This document shows positions 6,696 through 7,982 of a DNA stretch of 7,982 nucleotides, in pieces. Position 1 is the stretch's first letter. Each line of letters opens with the position of its first letter. The translations under genes were made by a program, and so were the position numbers. The stretch covers positions 1-7,982 of the forward strand of contig JAKLHG010000163.1 of assembly GCA_022710255.1 (NCBI GenBank), given 5' to 3'. The DNA comes from Candidatus Hydrogenedentota bacterium (GTDB taxonomy: Bacteria; Hydrogenedentota; Hydrogenedentia; Hydrogenedentales; CAITNO01). Below the pieces are notes generated by a model. The model was not told the DNA's origin, made no database searches, and worked only from the letters and a program-made list of their open reading frames with translations.

Positions 6696-7943
6696 TTAAA
6701 AACGGTCCAGAGGCCAGACATAGGGTGTACGCTTCGGAAAAATTATCTCCAGCAGGGATTTCGCGGGAGCACGGATAGCCCGCCGTCTGGAGACCAAAAT
6801 CTCCTCGAGATGCCGATAACCGGTCAGCAACTGTACAAATTCGGAACTGGAAATGCTGAGTTTATTTTCCCCGGGACAGGGCAGAATGTCAATCATGCCG
6901 TGATGTGAACGTATCCGATAGGGGATGTTGTCTATTACCAGTGTCACAACGGCAGCCATGTCTTTCAGAGCCGATAAGGACAGCAGGTATTCCCATTCCG
7001 CCGTCATACACTCCAGAATTTCCTCGATATTAACCGCTGAGACCATTCCATTGCTGTTACGATAAACGTGCATCTCATGGTCGGTACGATATTGCCTTAA
7101 AAAAGCGGTAAACGGGTGGGAAGGTGGAATACTGAACCGCATACGTGAAGTGTATTCGTTTCTGGCCCGTATAAGGCAGGCATGCAGTATCGCCGGATAA
7201 AAGGCCTTGTCCATCGCATTCAGTTCTTCAATCAAGTATTCTTCTCCGGCGACACGGCCCACAAAGGAAGCAATGACGTTGCCGTTGGTGTTGGTAAGGA
7301 TCCTTGCCTCTTTCCATTGTTCCCATCGGTTATTGAAATGTGCCGCGGAACGGATTATTGAACAGGAAGTGTCCGCGTCCCCCCGGTTGTGCATACCCAA
7401 AACCGCGGGAATGTCGCCAGGCTTCATGCGCCGTTCTTTTACGCAGAGCCTGGATGCCCTGCCTGCTTCGCCCAGAGTAATGATACTTGCATAATCGGGT
7501 AAAACGGAAGCAAATCCCCAACGATGATAAAAATCCGCGATACCGAACAACATGGAGAGATGGTATCCCCGCATCTTCATATAGCGAATGGCGTCATCCA
7601 TCAACAGAGCGGCATATCCCTTTTGGCGCCAAGGACCGGCAGTCGTAACATAGCCGATGCCGCCCAACCTCATGCGTGCCTCCCCGATACGAACCGTATG
7701 GGTGAATAAACAAAGACAGGAAACAACCTGTCCATGTACGGCCGCCAATCGCGTGTGTTCGCGAAGATACTCCGGATAGTTGGCAATAAAAGCGTCCAAC
7801 CGCATGCGCTGCGAAAAATAATCCGCATAGTGCACTTTGGTTATCAATTCGTTTACCGCTTCCTGTTCCTCAGCGGTTTCAACGCCTTTAATCACAACTT
7901 CAGATAGGTCTAAACAAGTTCTTGGCTTCATTGTGTGAATCAT
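6696..7943 (-). CDS. GNAT-family N-acetyltransferase, Eis-like with C-terminal SCP2-like domain
   Basis: A 415-residue acetyl-CoA-dependent N-acyltransferase, probably cytosolic. Residues about 15-145 form the N-terminal GNAT domain: the acetyl-CoA-binding RQKGYA lies at about 106-111, after GIGYVTTAGPW, and FYHRWGF at about 138-144 is the usual motif near the domain end. The middle part looks like a second, degenerate GNAT fold, and residues about 300-415 fit the SCP2-like domain of this group, ending in the characteristic WPLDRF. This three-part plan and the length match Eis-like acetyltransferases, which modify amines such as aminoglycosides or protein lysines; the substrate here is unknown. 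The start is uncertain: ATG 7943, ATG 7931 and TTG 7967 are all in frame and none has a clear Shine-Dalgarno. I use 7943. It lies upstream of pyrG on the same strand, separated by 256 bases. Confidence 0.87.
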   Translation of the reverse strand: MIHTMKPRTCLDLSEVVIKGVETAEEQEAVNELITKVHYADYFSQRMRLDAFIANYPEYLREHTRLAAVHGQVVSCLCLFTHTVRIGEARMRLGGIGYVTTAGPWRQKGYAALLMDDAIRYMKMRGYHLSMLFGIADFYHRWGFASVLPDYASIITLGEAGRASRLCVKERRMKPGDIPAVLGMHNRGDADTSCSIIRSAAHFNNRWEQWKEARILTNTNGNVIASFVGRVAGEEYLIEELNAMDKAFYPAILHACLIRARNEYTSRMRFSIPPSHPFTAFLRQYRTDHEMHVYRNSNGMVSAVNIEEILECMTAEWEYLLSLSALKDMAAVVTLVIDNIPYRIRSHHGMIDILPCPGENKLSISSSEFVQLLTGYRHLEEILVSRRRAIRAPAKSLLEIIFPKRTPYVWPLDRF

Positions 7944-7982
7944 ACGCGACTTAAGGGCAACTTTCAACTATCTTAATTTTTA

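Overview
The window carries six protein genes of a Gram-negative-type bacterium. The lineage cannot be fixed from sequence alone. A secreted DUF6807 (PmoA-family) protein and a DUF362-ferredoxin protein next to ordinary housekeeping genes, at roughly even GC, would fit a Planctomycetes/Verrucomicrobia/Lentisphaerae or Hydrogenedentes-like chromosome; this is inference. I see no mobile element, integrase, CRISPR array, tRNA or rRNA, so this looks like ordinary chromosome.

Layout, left to right. Positions 1-151 hold no convincing gene. Next come two minus-strand genes: a secreted DUF6807 protein (152-1093) and a HAD-superfamily phosphatase (1366-2313), separated by about 270 bases. A divergent intergenic region (2314-2572) carries a probable promoter for the plus-strand DUF362 protein with two C-terminal [4Fe-4S] motifs (2573-3757). 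That gene converges on a minus-strand pair: pyrG (CTP synthase, 4817-6439) and an unrecognised single-pass membrane protein (3790-4824). The start of the membrane protein overlaps the pyrG stop by 8 bases, so the two are almost certainly one operon. A 256-base gap carries a plausible pyrG promoter with an operator-like inverted repeat in its spacer. A minus-strand Eis-like GNAT acetyltransferase (6696-7943) closes the window.

How the genes work together: the only firm functional link is the pyrG/membrane-protein overlap. CTP synthase makes CTP for RNA, DNA and phospholipid precursors; the partner has a helical cytoplasmic part, one transmembrane helix and a beta-rich part predicted outside the membrane. 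The HAD phosphatase and DUF362 gene share a divergent promoter region, but no shared pathway can be read from them. The DUF6807 and GNAT proteins look independent.

No clear new system is visible. The leads most worth checking are the pyrG-coupled membrane protein (with a C8 tract in its coding sequence), the inverted repeat in the pyrG promoter that recurs near position 128, and a short leader ORF overlapping the DUF362 start codon.
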